DNA from: Allodiplogaster sudhausi
Lineage: Eukaryota; Nematoda; Chromadorea; Rhabditida; Diplogasteridae
DNA length: 64,000 nucleotides
Assembly (NCBI GenBank): GCA_945643635.1
Contig: CALZFC010000029.1
Coordinates: 2,426,501 to 2,490,500, forward strand
Direction of reading: 5' to 3'
In this document: positions 40,804 through 53,233 of the stretch, one piece after another
Layout of the letters: the number at the start of each line of letters is the position of its first letter
Position numbering within the stretch: the first letter of the stretch is position 1
Position numbers and translations under genes: made by a program
The notes under the pieces: model-generated
The model's input: the letters and a program-made list of their open reading frames with translations, nothing else
Told to the model about the DNA's origin: nothing
The model's database searches: none

Positions 40804-42184
40804 AGAAAATGTGGGCAGCCTCACAATCAGGCTATCTGTTTACAACTATTCCAATGTGCAATCACCAATCACCAATCACCCAAAGCAATGATCAATCACC
40901 AATCGCCCAAGCAATGAACAATCACCTCTCACCCAAGCACCCCACAAGCGACCCGACTCCGACGACCGCCCTCTTCGTTCATGTTCCATCTAATTTTATT
41001 TATCGTTTATTTGTTGTTCAAAGTCAATCAAAGTCACCTCTTGTATATTCATTGTCATTAATTATATATATATTTATTGCCATTTATTGTATATCTTCAT
41101 ATGTGCTTAAGTCTCTCTTTTTTTCCTCATTTTCTCAACTCCAAATCTTTCCAACTCTCAAACACAAGTTTCTTTCTTCCAATTCAAGTTCTTTCCTCTC
41201 ACCTTTTAATTTTTTCTTAACTTCTAATCTATCAACACTCAAACGCAAGTCTCTTTCTCCAATTTCAAGTATTCTCTCAACTCAACTTTTAATTTTTTCG
41301 GCCGGAGCCCGCAATCAGGGTCCGGGGGGGGGGGGGGGGGGGGTGAGCCGACTGGGCTAGGCACCCCAGCTGGCCTGACTCAACCCTCTCATTCTCTCTC
41401 TCTCTCTCGATCTCTCTTTCTCTCAAGTCAATTCCAATCAAGTCTAATAGATTTTCTCCTCTCTCTATTTCCCAACATCTTTGTATGTATTTTTTTAAGT
41501 AACTGATAAATTGTCTTCTATATTTCTCTTTTGTTAACAACCACAAGCTACCGCTACAACACGGGTCCTCAACTCCGTCCTGCCGTTCGGGTATCTCCAG
41601 AGGGAGGGGAAAAAAGAATACCGATCAAGATTGCGTTCAATAGAAGCATTTAGTTATTAAAAAGACGATCTAAAATTTGCCATCAACCTTATAGCTGGGC
41701 CCGCTCCAACTGTTTTAAAAACTCGAGATGACCATCCATTTTAGACGGCCGCGCCCTCGTTGTTCAGTCCGCAAAGAAGGCACTAAACGAATAAAATTAT
41801 AACTGGATTATAGAATACAAACACAAAACAGAAAGTAAAGCTCACTTCTTGAAGCCGAGTTGCAATACGCTAGTCGAAATTTACGAGAACACATTGCTCC
41901 GAATATCCTGCAAAAAGCCACTAGGGCAATTTGATATGCTCCGGAAAAGGCCGATCTCCCGGAGAAATCTTCGACGCTATATGACCATAGCGTCGCAAAT
42001 CTCCTCCACCCGGCAGGTCGTGTCTCCCACTTTTAAACATTCTCTCACTGTCTCTGTCCTCCGGCGAGGGTGGCCGGACATGATTCTGGTGGAGGGTGGG
42101 TAGCCCCGCCAGATCTGAGACTGAGAAATAGGACATTTTCGTAAGAGAATCAGAGGTTCACAGTTGAGGGAAGCGCAGGGAGCA
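40804..42184. other. Retroelement 3' flank and unassigned sequence
   Basis: 40850-40950 has short caatcacc repeats. 41100-41300 is CT/AT-rich with two related ctcaaacrcaagt blocks, possibly LTR. A poly-G run lies at about 41323-41342 and a CT tract at 41390-41425. A small hairpin (cgacgctat/atagcgtcg) lies near 41968-41993. No gene seen. Confidence 0.55.
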
Positions 42185-42631
42185 GGGGTGCAAAGTGGCC
42201 GGCCCGGCCTGGCCCGTAGGGCCGGCCGGCCCAACTTTCCAGGGCCCCGCGCCGTGCCGGTTTGGGCCGGCCCGCAGGCCCGATTGGGCCCGATAAGCAC
42301 ACAATGTCGTCCAGTCAGGATGATTGGTAACATTGTTAAGTGCAAAACTTTCTTCATTTGTTCATTTTTCCAAAAAGTCTTTCTTCTATTCATTAAAATG
42401 AATGTTCGTAGCACGAGCATGAAAAATTCTGAATTTCAAAACAATTTGTAAGTGGTCGGACTTTTTTCCCCAGAATTTTTTGAAAATCGGGCTCAAACGG
42501 GCACCACGGGCCGGGTCGGGCCATGCCCAAAATTATAGGGCCCAGAAATGGATCGGGCCGGGCTGGCCGAGTCCTTGGGCTCGAAGGGCCGGGCCGGCCC
42601 AAACGTTTTGGGCCTGTTAGCACCTCTGCTC
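42185..42631. mobile_element. GGGCCGGG-rich element, larger relative of the hAT miniatures
   Basis: Ends CAGGGGTGCAAAGTGGCC and the inverse of CAGAGGTGCTAACAGGCC, with long GGCCGGCCCGG arms at both sides and a 200-base AT-rich centre. The flanking octamers (gcagggag / ctcgggag) match only at five of eight positions, so the target duplication is uncertain. Confidence 0.7.
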
Positions 42632-42792
42632 GGGAGTTCTCCCCCGAAAAACCACACTTTACTACGGCGGCTGGAGTATGGGTTGGCTCCCCACCCCCCG
42701 GGGAAAGCGCCAAATTGGAAGCTGTCACTGGTGACCACCGGCAGGCCCAGCCTGGATTCCGGCGATCTTTGCAATCTTTTTTTATGTTCAGA

Positions 42793-42879
42793 ATGTCCAA
42801 TCCGATTAGCGACGACGGCGACTTTGAAGTAATCGCGTGGCCAAGCGAGCCAATCGTAGATGGCTTCTTCGTTCCGAAT
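42793..42879 (+). pseudogene. Orphan first exon (MSNPISDDGD type)
   Basis: An 87-base exon with ATG at 42793 and donor AAT|gtgttt, almost identical to the first exons at 43651 and 50814, including about 130 bases of upstream sequence. No following exon exists before the next repeat, so it is a stranded duplicate. Confidence 0.7.
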
Positions 42880-42959
42880 GTGTTTGTATTAAATACATTT
42901 ATTTTAAAATTATAAACAAACAAAATGATAATCATAATAATAATAAAATGACTAATGAC

Positions 42960-43098
42960 ATTGATTGTTGTTGTTCTTCTTGGATAAAATTCACAAATAA
43001 AATGATGCCATTTCATGCATTGAAGTAATCGGTTTGGAAAAAATGGATAAATACATAAACAGTTAAATATTTTTTTCACTTCTCTATCTCTAGCGCTC

Positions 43099-43129
<31 letters not shown>

Positions 43130-43530
43130 TTCTTCTAACTTCAATATCTCTTCTTCCCTCGCTCCTCCCCTTCTCATTGTCAATCTCTCTCTCTATCATA
43201 TAATTAGCATCATGATTCGCCTCACGTTCATCCTACTTCTCTTTCTCACTCCATTCTCTAAACCATCTATCAGGACTCTCCTTCTCTTCCAAGCTCACTA
43301 CTGTATACCATAAGAGGCCGTTTTCTCTGTGGCAAAACGCCTCACCACAGCTAGCACTCGCGACCTGCCTCTCTGCTGCTCCGCTTACCATTTATTCAAT
43401 ACTCCATCCATATCAGCGAATCGAGTGCTTACTTTTTTTTCCTATTCCATAGCCGATTTTCTTATAATCACCATATTACACATATATAAATGTATATTAT
43501 ATATATATATATATTTTGTGTTCAAATGCC
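42960..43530. repeat. Interspersed repeat copy B
   Basis: Second copy of the roughly 600-bp repeat at 31560-32160, likewise with a CT tract in the middle and a short (TA)n near its right end (43497-43513). It separates the orphan first exon from the intact one. Confidence 0.8.
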
Positions 43531-43650
43531 CCTGTAGCATGGGATGGCTCCCCCAGGGAAAACGCCAAATATGAAACAGTCACTGGTGACTATCGGCAAC
43601 CCCAGCCTTGATTCCGGCTGTCTTTGCACCCTTCTAAATTTACGTTCAGA

Positions 43651-44815
43651 ATGTCCAATCCGATTAGCGATGACGGCGGCTTTGAAATAATCGCGTGGCC
43701 AAGCGAGTCAACCGAAGATGGCTTCTTCGCTCCCAATGTGTTTTTTTTTAAATATATTTATTTTAAAATTATAAACAAAACCTGATAATCATAATAATAA
43801 TAAAATGACTAATGACATTGAAACTATATTACGCGTTTGCAGTATCTAGCGCGGTTTTGCACAACGAACATAGGCCTTAAAGTTTGGCACCATTTTTTTA
43901 AAAGTATTATGTAGATCTCTGTAATTGCCTTTAAAATATGCATATGTATCTAATTAATATTGCTCATTTTCGTGTTTCAGCCTCAAGATGGTGACGTCGT
44001 CAGCCTTCGTACACTAGACTCCGACTAAGATGATACCGAATCAGAGGAGCACACGGCTGAAGAAATCGACTCCGACTCCGACACCGCATCAGAGTCGAAG
44101 TCGGAGTCGATCATCGTGGATGACGAGGGCAGGAAAGATGAGCAGGATGGCGAAGGAGGAATCTCAACCGGTCGTATGAGCGGAGGGGAAATTGCGAAGC
44201 GGATCATGGCGGAGTGGCAGAGGGCTGATCGACTCTGCCTCGCCTATGCATTCCCCCAGGCATTTCCTAAGGATCTCCGGGTTGCCGATAGGGAGGACTT
44301 GAAAAGGAGACTCTGCAATTTCATTGTCAATGCTCAGCTCATCCCCAGTGACCAGGCGGTTGCTGCTATTTTCGCGAGTCTTCAACAAGCAATTGTTCCG
44401 TCCTCAGTTCTTATTCCTTTATTCTTTTTTTATATATTTTCTTTTATTAGTTAATTAGTTGAGAGTTAATTAATCATAATTAAGAAAAGAAATAAGAAAT
44501 TATTTCCAGAACATCCGCGCCGCCTTCTCAGCGGATAGGTGCGAGGGCCTTGCATCGAAGGTGGCTGTGGATGTACTCCAACGTTGCCTCCCCTCCCCTT
44601 CTCTCCCACTCCCTACAACTATTCTCGCTCTCTGCACCGCCATCGAACTTGTGTCTGCGTCTCCTCAACCTCAGCAGCGTCTCTCCCAGCTCCGTCTCTG
44701 TCTTAGGATTGAAATTGTGATTGCTAATCTACCTGATGAATTATATGACAAGCTTGCTCAACACATTGGCAATGGGGGCCTTACAGGTGATGGCATAGAA
44801 TATGTGTTTCTTTAA
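43651..44815 (+). pseudogene. Unknown three-exon gene with premature stop, unit 1 copy
   Basis: Exons 43651-43737, 43981-44388 and 44510-44815 join in phase 0 and end in TAA. Exon 1: MSNPISDDGGFEIIAWPSE. Exon 2 has an Asp/Ser/Glu-rich acidic tract (EEIDSDSDTASESKSES) then a globular helical segment (AKRIMAEWQRADRLCLAYAF, DLKRRLCNFIVNAQLIPSDQ). Exon 3 is helical (NIRAAFSADRCEGLASKVAV, LRIEIVIANLPDELYDKLAQ). The second intron has a GC donor (CAA|GCAATT). An in-frame TAA at 44026-44028, fifteen codons into exon 2, breaks the frame. The same stop is in unit 2, so it predates the duplication. Translation from a Met after the stop would still give a 220-residue product. Family not recognised. Confidence 0.55.
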
Positions 44816-45229
44816 CTTCAGACGCTTTTCAAATTTGGTGCCATTTCCGTGCTAAAATTACGGTTTAAATTTCAGGAATTTCACTTGACGTTTAATTGAT
44901 AGAAAGGGCGGCATTCATTGTTTGTACGTGTTAAAAGTATTACATCATTTATCACTTGTATACGGTATTATATTCTTAACACCGAAGCAGAATAAAGCGC
45001 ACAATGTTAGCTCCACACCAATTCGGGGAACACATTTGCATATACGTGAGAAGAAACGAGATTTCCTATCAAAAAGAGCCATAGCAACAATGCTGATATT
45101 TAAAACAATTTCAAAACGAGCCAATCGATAATCGCTTTTCATTTCAAAAGCCAGAAAAGATCATCGTCTGAAATAAATAAATAACATTTTTCAACCAAAA
45201 AGTTATAATAATAAAAATAAAAATTGAAT

Positions 45230-45600
45230 GGCTAAAGATATTGAAACGATTCCACTTTTGCTGCATCCAATTGGGTTAAAGGTAAGCAACAATTTCTTTA
45301 AGCAGTTGGTGTACGTCGACGACCCGAGTCAGGATCACAATTCTGCTCTATAATTGCCTTTTTTCTGTTGTTTTCGAGAAAACAAAGTTCACAACCTTGA
45401 GACACCTAAGATGTCTAGTTAATATCTCGTATTTTTTTTTATTCTCAGTTGCAATTTCAAGATGAGGACAGCGACTGACTGGCCTTAATATGGCCGTCGA
45501 CTCCGACTCCGCTGGCGAATCGGAGCACAACACGGCTACAGAAATCGACTACTCCGACTCCGACTCCGCGTTGGAGCACACGGCTCTTTCGATCGATAAC
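45230..45600 (+). pseudogene. Decayed partial copy of the same acidic-tract gene, unit 1
   Basis: A short exon-like start (MAKDIETIPLLLHPIGLK, donor gtaagc) is followed 170 bases later by a stretch resembling the acidic part of exon 2 (tcggagcacaacacggctac, gaaatcgactactccgactc), with stops and indels. Confidence 0.5.
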
Positions 45601-46070
45601 GATAGATGACATGGATGAAAGGGGTTAGAGGAGAAAGAGGAATAAGAATATTCTCACTGAATGATTGTATATAGTACATATCTATTTTAGTTTACCATTA
45701 GAAAAAAAACATTCTTTTACTTATATGCAAAAATATGTACATATGTATCTTGATTTCAGATCAATTGCCGCAAAAATTGCCTAGATTAATCGATTAACGA
45801 TTCTTTCAAAGATATTCACATTCATATGTATATTTTTGAAATGAAAAAAAAAATGCAAATTTAAATATTTCTGTTTTCTTCATTTTTAACACCTCTGGTA
45901 ATATTTTTTCTATCAACATGTTTCGCCCGAACACATCATATCTTTGTTATTACTCTCTCTCTCTCTCTTATTTCACTGATTGTCAGCAATTGCAAAGAGG
46001 CGAAAACATTTATTAAAGCATAAATATTGGCAGGAAAATATAACAATTCTTAAAATGTCCAGAACATTGC

Positions 46071-46459
46071 TCAAATGTCCATTTTGAGCGCAGATGGATG
46101 AGGTGGCCTTTGTGAGGGCCGTCGCTTCATTTTACTGCAAACGTAATGCCATATCACTCTCCCTCTATCTCTCCCTCTCTCTCTGTCTTAATCTCTTCCT
46201 CTCTCTCTCTTCTCTCTCTTTCTCTTCTCTCTCTATTCTCTCTCTATTCTCTCTCTCTCTATTCTCTCTCTCTCTTTCTCTTCTCTCTTCTCTACTCTCT
46301 CTTCTCTCTCTCTCTATCTCTCTCTTTCTCTTTCTCTCTTCCACCATCTCTCTTTCTCTCTCTCTTTCTCTCTTCCTCTCTGTCTCTCTTCTCTCTCTTT
46401 CTCTTCTCTCTCTTCTCTCTCTCTCTGTCTCTTCTCGCTCTCTCTTCTCTTCTCTCTTT

Positions 46460-46490
<31 letters not shown>

Positions 46491-47422
46491 AACTTTCGAA
46501 AGAAGCGTCTCCGAATGGCGGTGACTGCAATGAGAAAGAGCACGGCGAGTGTGATGACAACGGCGAGGAAGGCGACGCCGATGAGCACGACTCTTGAATA
46601 AATTTATTTTTTAATACATACTTTTATTCCTTCAAAAATTTAATCCATTTATGTATATTCTAAAACAAAACGACTTTCGTTCTACAGAAATCAATAAAAT
46701 AAATTTGTTAAAAAAAACTATTATAAAAATGAGTGTCCATGAAAAAAGTAAAAAAAAAGTTTATAAAAAAAACTAATTACTCAAGAATGATGAGGAGACG
46801 CTCTTTGACTCGTTGATCAGTCACGACATCGATTCGTGTCCACCATGCGGGAGAGGAAGAGGATGAAGAAGAGTCGAGGGCCGTCGAATCGGGTGGTGCG
46901 ACCGAAGACGACGTTTCGGAAAGCGCAGACGACTCGTTGCTCAGACTCGCACCTAAAATAGCCTATCATGGTTACGCTGTGACACATTCTCTAGAGTCTC
47001 TCTCTCTCAACTATTTACTCGACTACTTCTTGTCGGTCAAGAAAATAGATATCCTCTGTATTGTTGCCACATTATTATTGATGAATTTAATTAAGAAATT
47101 AATTATGCATAGCAAACAATTTTTTTTTGCCAAAAAGGCATTTAAACAGCTATGAACAAGTAGAATAATACTTTTTTAATTATTTAAATTCCCTTTTGTC
47201 AAAGTATAAAGCTTGCCGCGACTACGATCCTCTCGAACTTTGTTCCTCTTCACGCTCATTCTCCATATGCCTTTCCATTCCGCACGTCTATCTCGGTCTG
47301 CTTTGTTCGTTCGTCATACTTCTCGCACTCTCCCCACCCTTTCTCTCTCTATCTCTCGCTCTCTTTCTCTCTCTCTCTCCTTCTCTCTCTCACTCTCTGC
47401 CTCTCTCTCCTTCTCTCTCTCC

Positions 47423-47488
<66 letters not shown>

Positions 47489-48669
47489 ATCTCTCTCCCC
47501 CCTCCTCTCGTTGACTGAGGACTCGAGTGGCATTAGCCAAAAAGAGAAGTACGATGAGGCTCTGTGTCTCGTCAAGTGTCATCTTTCATCCCGAGCCTGA
47601 TGCTATGCAAGGTGGCAGCATTTATCTCTCTTTCTCTCTCTCCCTTTCGCTCGCTCTCTCTCTCTCTCTCTCTCTCGCCCTCTTTCGCTCTTTCGCTCTC
47701 TCCCTCTCTCTCTCTCCCGTATTTTCATGATATAAAAATGCATTCAAGCATGCCTTCAGGCCCTTTTTTCGACGACCTGTAAAAGTGCAAGATCACTTAG
47801 TATGTATCTTCTACTCGAATTGACACATCACTTGTTACACTTCTTTCTATCGAAATCGGACACTCACTACCCAGGGAATGCTCAGAAAACCAAGGGCTCA
47901 CTAACCAGGGAAGGGTCGGAAACCCTAAAAACTCCAAAAAATCAGGCTTAATGCGTTTGGATAGCCGTTTGATGCTGGATTATGAATGCGCCCCATCTTA
48001 GTCCAGACTGCTCAACAACCCTCACCGTTCTCTGGACCTTCGTGCTAGCGAAATCAATCCTGAGGCTAAAAACCCTACTCTGAGGCAAAAAAACCTACCC
48101 TGAGTCTAAAGCATGCACAACGAAGCGGCATACAAACGGTCTGCTCTTGTCCTTCAGCTGCTCTAAAACTTCATGAAAGAGAGAGAGAGAGATCATGCGA
48201 GCACAGAAAGAGCCAGAAAGAGAGAGAGTGAAAGAAAGAAAGAGAGAGCGAACTCGAGAGCTCGAAGTATTCTTGGAGCAAAATTGCACACCATGAGAAC
48301 TCTAGCTTGTCACAAATCCTCACTTTCAAGCTCCTCTTCCTCTCCCCCTGTTTCTTGTCTCTTTCGCATTTTCGCTCTCTCCCTTTCTGTCTCTCCCCCT
48401 TCTCTCACTCTCTGTCTTTCTGTCTCTCTCTCTCTCTCTCTGTCTCTGTCTCTCTCCCCCTTCTCTCTCTCCCTCCTCTCTCATCCTCATCTTCCCTGTC
48501 TGCCCAGCCCCCGTTTCTCGCTCCATTGTCTTTGCGGAGTCTAGAGTCCAGCAGCTGGATGCGAACAAACAAACACTTGTAAGACGGTTGTTCCTTCTTC
48601 CTCATCTGCTAATGCTTGCTGCTTCCTTGTCTCTCTTTCTCTCACTCTCTCTCCATCTCTCCTACCTTC

Positions 48670-48709
<40 letters not shown>

Positions 48710-48826
48710 GCCATTCTCTACCCACAAAACGTGTTCGCGCACCAATTGACTTGATCAAGAGTACTCCAGTATTCATCTGCTTGAATGAAGGCGACAAGGA
48801 TCCTATACAGACAGACGGAGAAAGAA

Positions 48827-48869
<43 letters not shown>

Positions 48870-49832
48870 GGAAAGAATCAGAAAGAGAGTTAGCGAGAGA
48901 GAGAGAGAGAGAGAGAAACAAACTGAGAGGGAAAGATAAAGAGAGATTGAGAAACAGAGAAGGAAACAGAGATATATCTAGCTTTGATGTTGGATGTAGA
49001 GAAGACGATAAAGAAGTCATGAAATGGCTAGCAATCCAAAATGAGAAGAAGAAGAAGAAAGCCAATCGCTCTTCTCCTCAGGGACAATACCGTGAGAAGA
49101 GAGAAGAATGCTGAAGCTGCGCGCAGATGAATAGAACAATGGATGCAAGATAGGGAAGATTGAATCTGAGATGAGGGAGAGAAGGAGAAGGAAAGAGAGA
49201 GATAGGAGAGAGAGAGAGAGATCAAGAAAGAGATGAAAAATAGAGAAGGAGATTGAGAGTGGAGAGAGACGGAGAGAGAGAGAGAAGATAGCGAGTGAAA
49301 AGGAGATCAAAAGTCTACTAAATATGTATATGATCGAAGTGAGGAGAGTGATTGAAAAATTATGAAAGTATGGACTTCGAAATAACTATCGAGTAAATGA
49401 TTTATGAATGTTCCAAGTGATTGAGAACGTGAGAACGGGCTGTAATGCTCTTTTCAATTTACCAAAACCTTGAAATATTACTTTTTAAAGTGATTAGGCT
49501 GATCGATGAGAGACAAGATGAGAGGTAAATGTAAACGAGGGATGTACCTATGTACATTAGAATTTGCTCTACATTGTCATTCAAGTGTCCAGATCAATAT
49601 ATTTTATGAAGAAAAGTTTTGGCGCGAAATTTAAAATGGAATTTCTTTTTCTCACGATCAGAATTGTCTTGTTTCGTCAAGTCATAGTGGCCCTGTTTGC
49701 TGAGATTGAGAGAAGACTATTCAAAAAGAAAATGAGAGATGCATGAGAATTGGAGGATAGCATACCGAACTACATAATTGCATAAGCAAAGAAGAAAGGA
49801 AGAAGAGAAAGAATGAGAGAGCGAGGAGAGAG

Positions 49833-49869
<37 letters not shown>

Positions 49870-50175
49870 GAGGGAGAAAGAAGAGAGAGAGAGCTAGAGA
49901 GCGACAGATATAGCACGAAGACTATTGGGAATAAATGATCAATTAAAGAGTACATAATGTGTCAAGAAAAAGAAACCAGTAAATTGCATGTTGTTAATGT
50001 AAGAAAAATTGCTTAAATAGGCGCTAAACTCAACTTTGAATTCGCGCGCTTTTCCCTGATCGTTTATAACAAATACACTAGTGTATAGCAAATGTTAAGT
50101 TGTATTCAAACACCAACCGAGAATGGCGGGCATAATGGCGTTTAGAAGAAGGACTGTGGCAGCCGAGCAATCCAT
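46071..50175 (-). CDS. Unrecognised type I membrane protein, unit 1 copy
   Basis: Minus-strand gene. Well-supported exons: 50114-50175 (signal peptide MDCSAATVLLLNAIMPAILG), 49656-49699 (KQGHYDLTKQDNSD), 48722-48802 (ILVAFIQADEYWSTLDQVNW, then CANTFCG), about 48530-48603 (KKEQPSYKCLFVRIQLLDSR), 48099-48168 (LEQLKDKSRPFVCRFVVHAL), 47523-47561 (ASSYFSFWLMPL), 46781-46952 (Ser-rich stalk, then WWTRIDVVTDQRVKERLLII), 46494-46592 (transmembrane helix VVLIGVAFLAVVITLAVLFL followed by RRRFF), 46071-46134 (basic tail KMKRRPSQRPPHPS, stop). The last three exons join in perfect phase. Some middle junctions do not, so one or more exons are missing from the model. Secreted/membrane ectodomain with several Cys, one helix, short positive cytoplasmic tail. 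No known domain recognised. Introns hold CT or GA tracts next to splice sites. Confidence 0.6.
46146..46490. repeat. CT tract inside intron, unit 1
   Basis: About 340 bases of CT with TTCTC interruptions. Equivalent at 53309-53653 in unit 2 with small internal length differences. On the gene's strand it is GA directly after the donor AAA|GTTAGA. Confidence 0.9.
47196..49900. repeat. Further CT/GA tracts of unit 1
   Basis: CT at 47340-47500, 47625-47715, 48360-48480 and 48630-48705; GA at 48170-48245, 48825-48950, 49155-49290 and 49795-49895. All recur in unit 2 with minor length changes. Confidence 0.85.
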
Positions 50176-50813
50176 TCTAGAAAGAGAGAAAAAATTTTAA
50201 ATTTAAATTTCGCGCCAAATTTAAATATATTTATTTAAACTAGAATCGAGTCTCGAAACGAACGATAAATATGGCAGCAACCTTGTCGTAGAAACTTCGC
50301 TGAAGATCAAGGGCGGTAAGCCTCCGAGATGGATAAAGAATGGTTGGAAAAACACTTCCACTTCTCTCTCTCTCTCAAGAGCCACTCGCTCTGCTCTAGC
50401 CACCACTCTCTATCTAGCTAAGCATCTCACAAAATATAATAGAAGATCCTGAAAGGAAATGGAAACATTTTAGTAGCATCCTTACTAAATAGGTATTAAA
50501 TTAAAATTTGACGACCGCGTGAAATAAAAAAAATAAATATTAATAATGAGAAACCATGCATATGGCTTTCTACAACTACATATATAATTCGAATCTCTCT
50601 AATTATAAGACGTGGAACAAAGCACCGTCCGAGCAAATATAAGGAAGATGTTTTTGTTTAACCTCGACATGACCGCAAAACATTTCTGGGAGGGGAACAT
50701 AGGAGGGAGATATGAAAAATATGAATATGAAATATGAAACAGTCACTGGTGACTATCGGCAACCCCAGCCTTGATTCCGGCTGTCTTTGCACCCTTCTAA
50801 ATTTACGTTCAGA

Positions 50814-51978
50814 ATGTCCAATCCGATTAGCGATGACGGCGGCTTTGAAATAATCGCGTGGCCAAGCGAGTCAACCGAAGATGGCTTCTTCGCTCCCAAT
50901 GTGTTTTTTTTTAAATATATTTATTTTAAAATTATAAACAAAACCTGATAATCATAATAATAATAAAATGACTAATGACATTGAAACTATATTACGCGTT
51001 TGCAGTATCTAGCGCGGTTTTGCACAACGAACATAGGCCTTAAAGTTTGGCACCATTTTTTTAAAAGTATTATGTAGATCTCTGTAATTGCCTTTAAAAT
51101 ATGCATATGTATCTAATTAATATTGCTCATTTTCGTGTTTCAGCCTCAAGATGGTGACGTCGTCAGCCTTCGTACACTAGACTCCGACTAAGATGATACC
51201 GAATCAGAGGAGCACACGGCTGAAGAAATCGACTCCGACTCCGACACCGCATCAGAGTCGAAGTCGGAGTCGATCATCGTGGATGACGAGGGCAGGAAAG
51301 ATGAGCAGGATGGCGAAGGAGGAATCTCAACCGGTCGTATGAGCGGAGGGGAAATTGCGAAGCGGATCATGGCGGAGTGGCAGAGGGCTGATCGACTCTG
51401 CCTCGCCTATGCATTCCCCCAGGCATTTCCTAAGGATCTCCGGGTTGCCGATAGGGAGGACTTGAAAAGGAGACTCTGCAATTTCATTGTCAATGCTCAG
51501 CTCATCCCCAGTGACCAGGCGGTTGCTGCTATTTTCGCGAGTCTTCAACAAGCAATTGTTCCGTCCTCAGTTCTTATTCCTTTATTCTTTTTTTATATAT
51601 TTTCTTTTATTAGTTAATTAGTTGAGAGTTAATTAATCATAATTAAGAAAAGAAATAAGAAATTATTTCCAGAACATCCGCGCCGCCTTCTCAGCGGATA
51701 GGTGCGAGGGCCTTGCATCGAAGGTGGCTGTGGATGTACTCCAACGTTGCCTCCCCTCCCCTTCTCTCCCACTCCCTACAACTATTCTCGCTCTCTGCAC
51801 CGCCATCGAACTTGTGTCTGCGTCTCCTCAACCTCAGCAGCGTCTCTCCCAGCTCCGTCTCTGTCTTAGGATTGAAATTGTGATTGCTAATCTACCTGAT
51901 GAATTATATGACAAGCTTGCTCAACACATTGGCAATGGGGGCCTTACAGGTGATGGCATAGAATATGTGTTTCTTTAA
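50814..51978 (+). pseudogene. Unknown three-exon gene with premature stop, unit 2 copy
   Basis: Exons 50814-50900, 51144-51551 and 51673-51978, identical in structure and sequence to the unit 1 copy, including the TAA at 51189-51191 and the GC donor at the end of exon 2. Its only upstream difference is loss of the ggctcccccagggaa block in front of exon 1. Confidence 0.55.
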
Positions 51979-52392
51979 CTTCAGACGCTTTTCAAATTTG
52001 GTGCCATTTCCGTGCTAAAATTACGGTTTAAATTTCAGGAATTTCACTTGACGTTTAATTGATAGAAAGGGCGGCATTCATTGTTTGTACGTGTTAAAAG
52101 TATTACATCATTTATCACTTGTATACGGTATTATATTCTTAACACCGAAGCAGAATAAAGCGCACAATGTTAGCTCCACACCAATTCGGGGAACACATTT
52201 GCATATACGTGAGAAGAAACGAGATTTCCTATCAAAAAGAGCCATAGCAACAATGCTGATATTTAAAACAATTTCAAAACGAGCCAATCGATAATCGCTT
52301 TTCATTTCAAAAGCCAGAAAAGATCATCGTCTGAAATAAATAAATAACATTTTTCAACCAAAAAGTTATAATAATAAAAATAAAAATTGAAT

Positions 52393-52763
52393 GGCTAAAG
52401 ATATTGAAACGATTCCACTTTTGCTGCATCCAATTGGGTTAAAGGTAAGCAACAATTTCTTTAAGCAGTTGGTGTACGTCGACGACCCGAGTCAGGATCA
52501 CAATTCTGCTCTATAATTGCCTTTTTTCTGTTGTTTTCGAGAAAACAAAGTTCACAACCTTGAGACACCTAAGATGTCTAGTTAATATCTCGTATTTTTT
52601 TTTATTCTCAGTTGCAATTTCAAGATGAGGACAGCGACTGACTGGCCTTAATATGGCCGTCGACTCCGACTCCGCTGGCGAATCGGAGCACAACACGGCT
52701 ACAGAAATCGACTACTCCGACTCCGACTCCGCGTTGGAGCACACGGCTCTTTCGATCGATAAC
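52393..52763 (+). pseudogene. Decayed partial copy of the acidic-tract gene, unit 2
   Basis: Counterpart of 45230-45600 with the same stops and indels. Confidence 0.5.
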
Positions 52764-53233
52764 GATAGATGACATGGATGAAAGGGGTTAGAGGAGAAAG
52801 AGGAATAAGAATATTCTCACTGAATGATTGTATATAGTACATATCTATTTTAGTTTACCATTAGAAAAAAAACATTCTTTTACTTATATGCAAAAATATG
52901 TACATATGTATCTTGATTTCAGATCAATTGCCGCAAAAATTGCCTAGATTAATCGATTAACGATTCTTTCAAAGATATTCACATTCATATGTATATTTTT
53001 GAAATGAAAAAAAAAATGCAAATTTAAATATTTCTGTTTTCTTCATTTTTAACACCTCTGGTAATATTTTTTCTATCAACATGTTTCGCCCGAACACATC
53101 ATATCTTTGTTATTACTCTCTCTCTCTCTCTTATTTCACTGATTGTCAGCAATTGCAAAGAGGCGAAAACATTTATTAAAGCATAAATATTGGCAGGAAA
53201 ATATAACAATTCTTAAAATGTCCAGAACATTGC

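Larger units (their letters stand above)
43567..50709. repeat. Tandem segmental duplication, unit 1
   Basis: Near-identical to 50730-57883 in the same orientation. Differences seen are microsatellite lengths, a poly-T length and a few point changes. The 20 bases between the units (50710-50729) are AT-rich filler. Confidence 0.95.

Noticed and set aside
46094..46150. Plus-strand start MDEVAFVRAVASFYCK with a GT donor
   Set aside because: It is the reverse of the terminal exon of the minus-strand membrane gene, whose frame, acceptor and phase fit better; the plus reading has no next exon.
47196..47600. Plus-strand frame with a hydrophobic stretch and SGISQKEKYDEALCLVK
   Set aside because: Joined only through a CT tract; the minus-strand exon at 47523-47561 explains the non-repetitive part better.
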